Below are positions 5,468-5,468 of a DNA stretch of 5,468 nucleotides, piece by piece. Positions within the stretch are counted from its first letter, which is position 1. Every line of letters starts with the position of its first letter. This DNA is from Tannerella sp. Its GTDB lineage: Bacteria; Bacteroidota; Bacteroidia; Bacteroidales; Tannerellaceae. The notes below the pieces were generated by a model, which was given only the letters and a program-made list of their open reading frames with translations, made no database searches and was not told the DNA's origin. Position numbers and translations under genes: made by a program. The stretch covers positions 1-5,468 of the forward strand of contig JAISEZ010000244.1 in NCBI GenBank assembly GCA_031263835.1, in the 5' to 3' direction.

Positions 5468-5468
5468 A

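Overview
The window reads as a chromosomal segment from a member of the Bacteroidales (phylum Bacteroidota), and a fairly GC-rich one. Four things suggest this. The gene string is metallo-hydrolase, parA, parB, DUF5683 protein, LysM lytic transglycosylase, an arrangement I associate with Bacteroidales chromosomes. A Bacteroides-type -7 box (TAACTTTG) lies before parA. Translation starts mostly lack Shine-Dalgarno sequences. Third codon positions are rich in G and C. The genus cannot be fixed from the sequence; Alistipes-like or Tannerellaceae-like lineages are possible. All convincing genes are on the + strand.

Layout. Bases 1-311 hold what looks like a decayed toxin-antitoxin pair. It consists of the tail of a small charged protein interrupted by an in-frame TGA, then a PIN-domain (VapC-type) toxin that keeps only its first ~10 and last ~30 residues after an internal deletion. 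Bases 326-1165 encode an MBL-fold metallo-hydrolase with a full set of metal ligands. The 111-base gap 1166-1276 carries the probable parA promoter, small inverted repeats and a possible nine-codon leader ORF. parA (1277-2065) and parB (2049-2945) overlap by 17 bases and encode the chromosome-partition ATPase and the CTP-dependent parS clamp. Bases 2946-3172 hold a composite repeat: heptamer-repeat arms in inverted orientation around a 79-base-period tandem duplication with a perfect hairpin. The repeat ends at the start-codon region of the DUF5683 envelope protein gene (3173-3880). Six bases later comes an mltD-like lytic transglycosylase with LysM modules (3887-5467), which ends one base before the window does.

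How the genes fit together. ParA and ParB segregate and organise the chromosome origin. The transglycosylase cleaves and binds peptidoglycan outside the cytoplasmic membrane. The DUF5683 protein is a small envelope protein of unknown role whose gene is tightly coupled to the transglycosylase gene. The window therefore places chromosome segregation next to cell-wall remodelling. The most unusual parts are non-coding or broken: the composite repeat between parB and the DUF5683 gene, and the toxin-antitoxin remnant. I see no clear new defence or mobile system.
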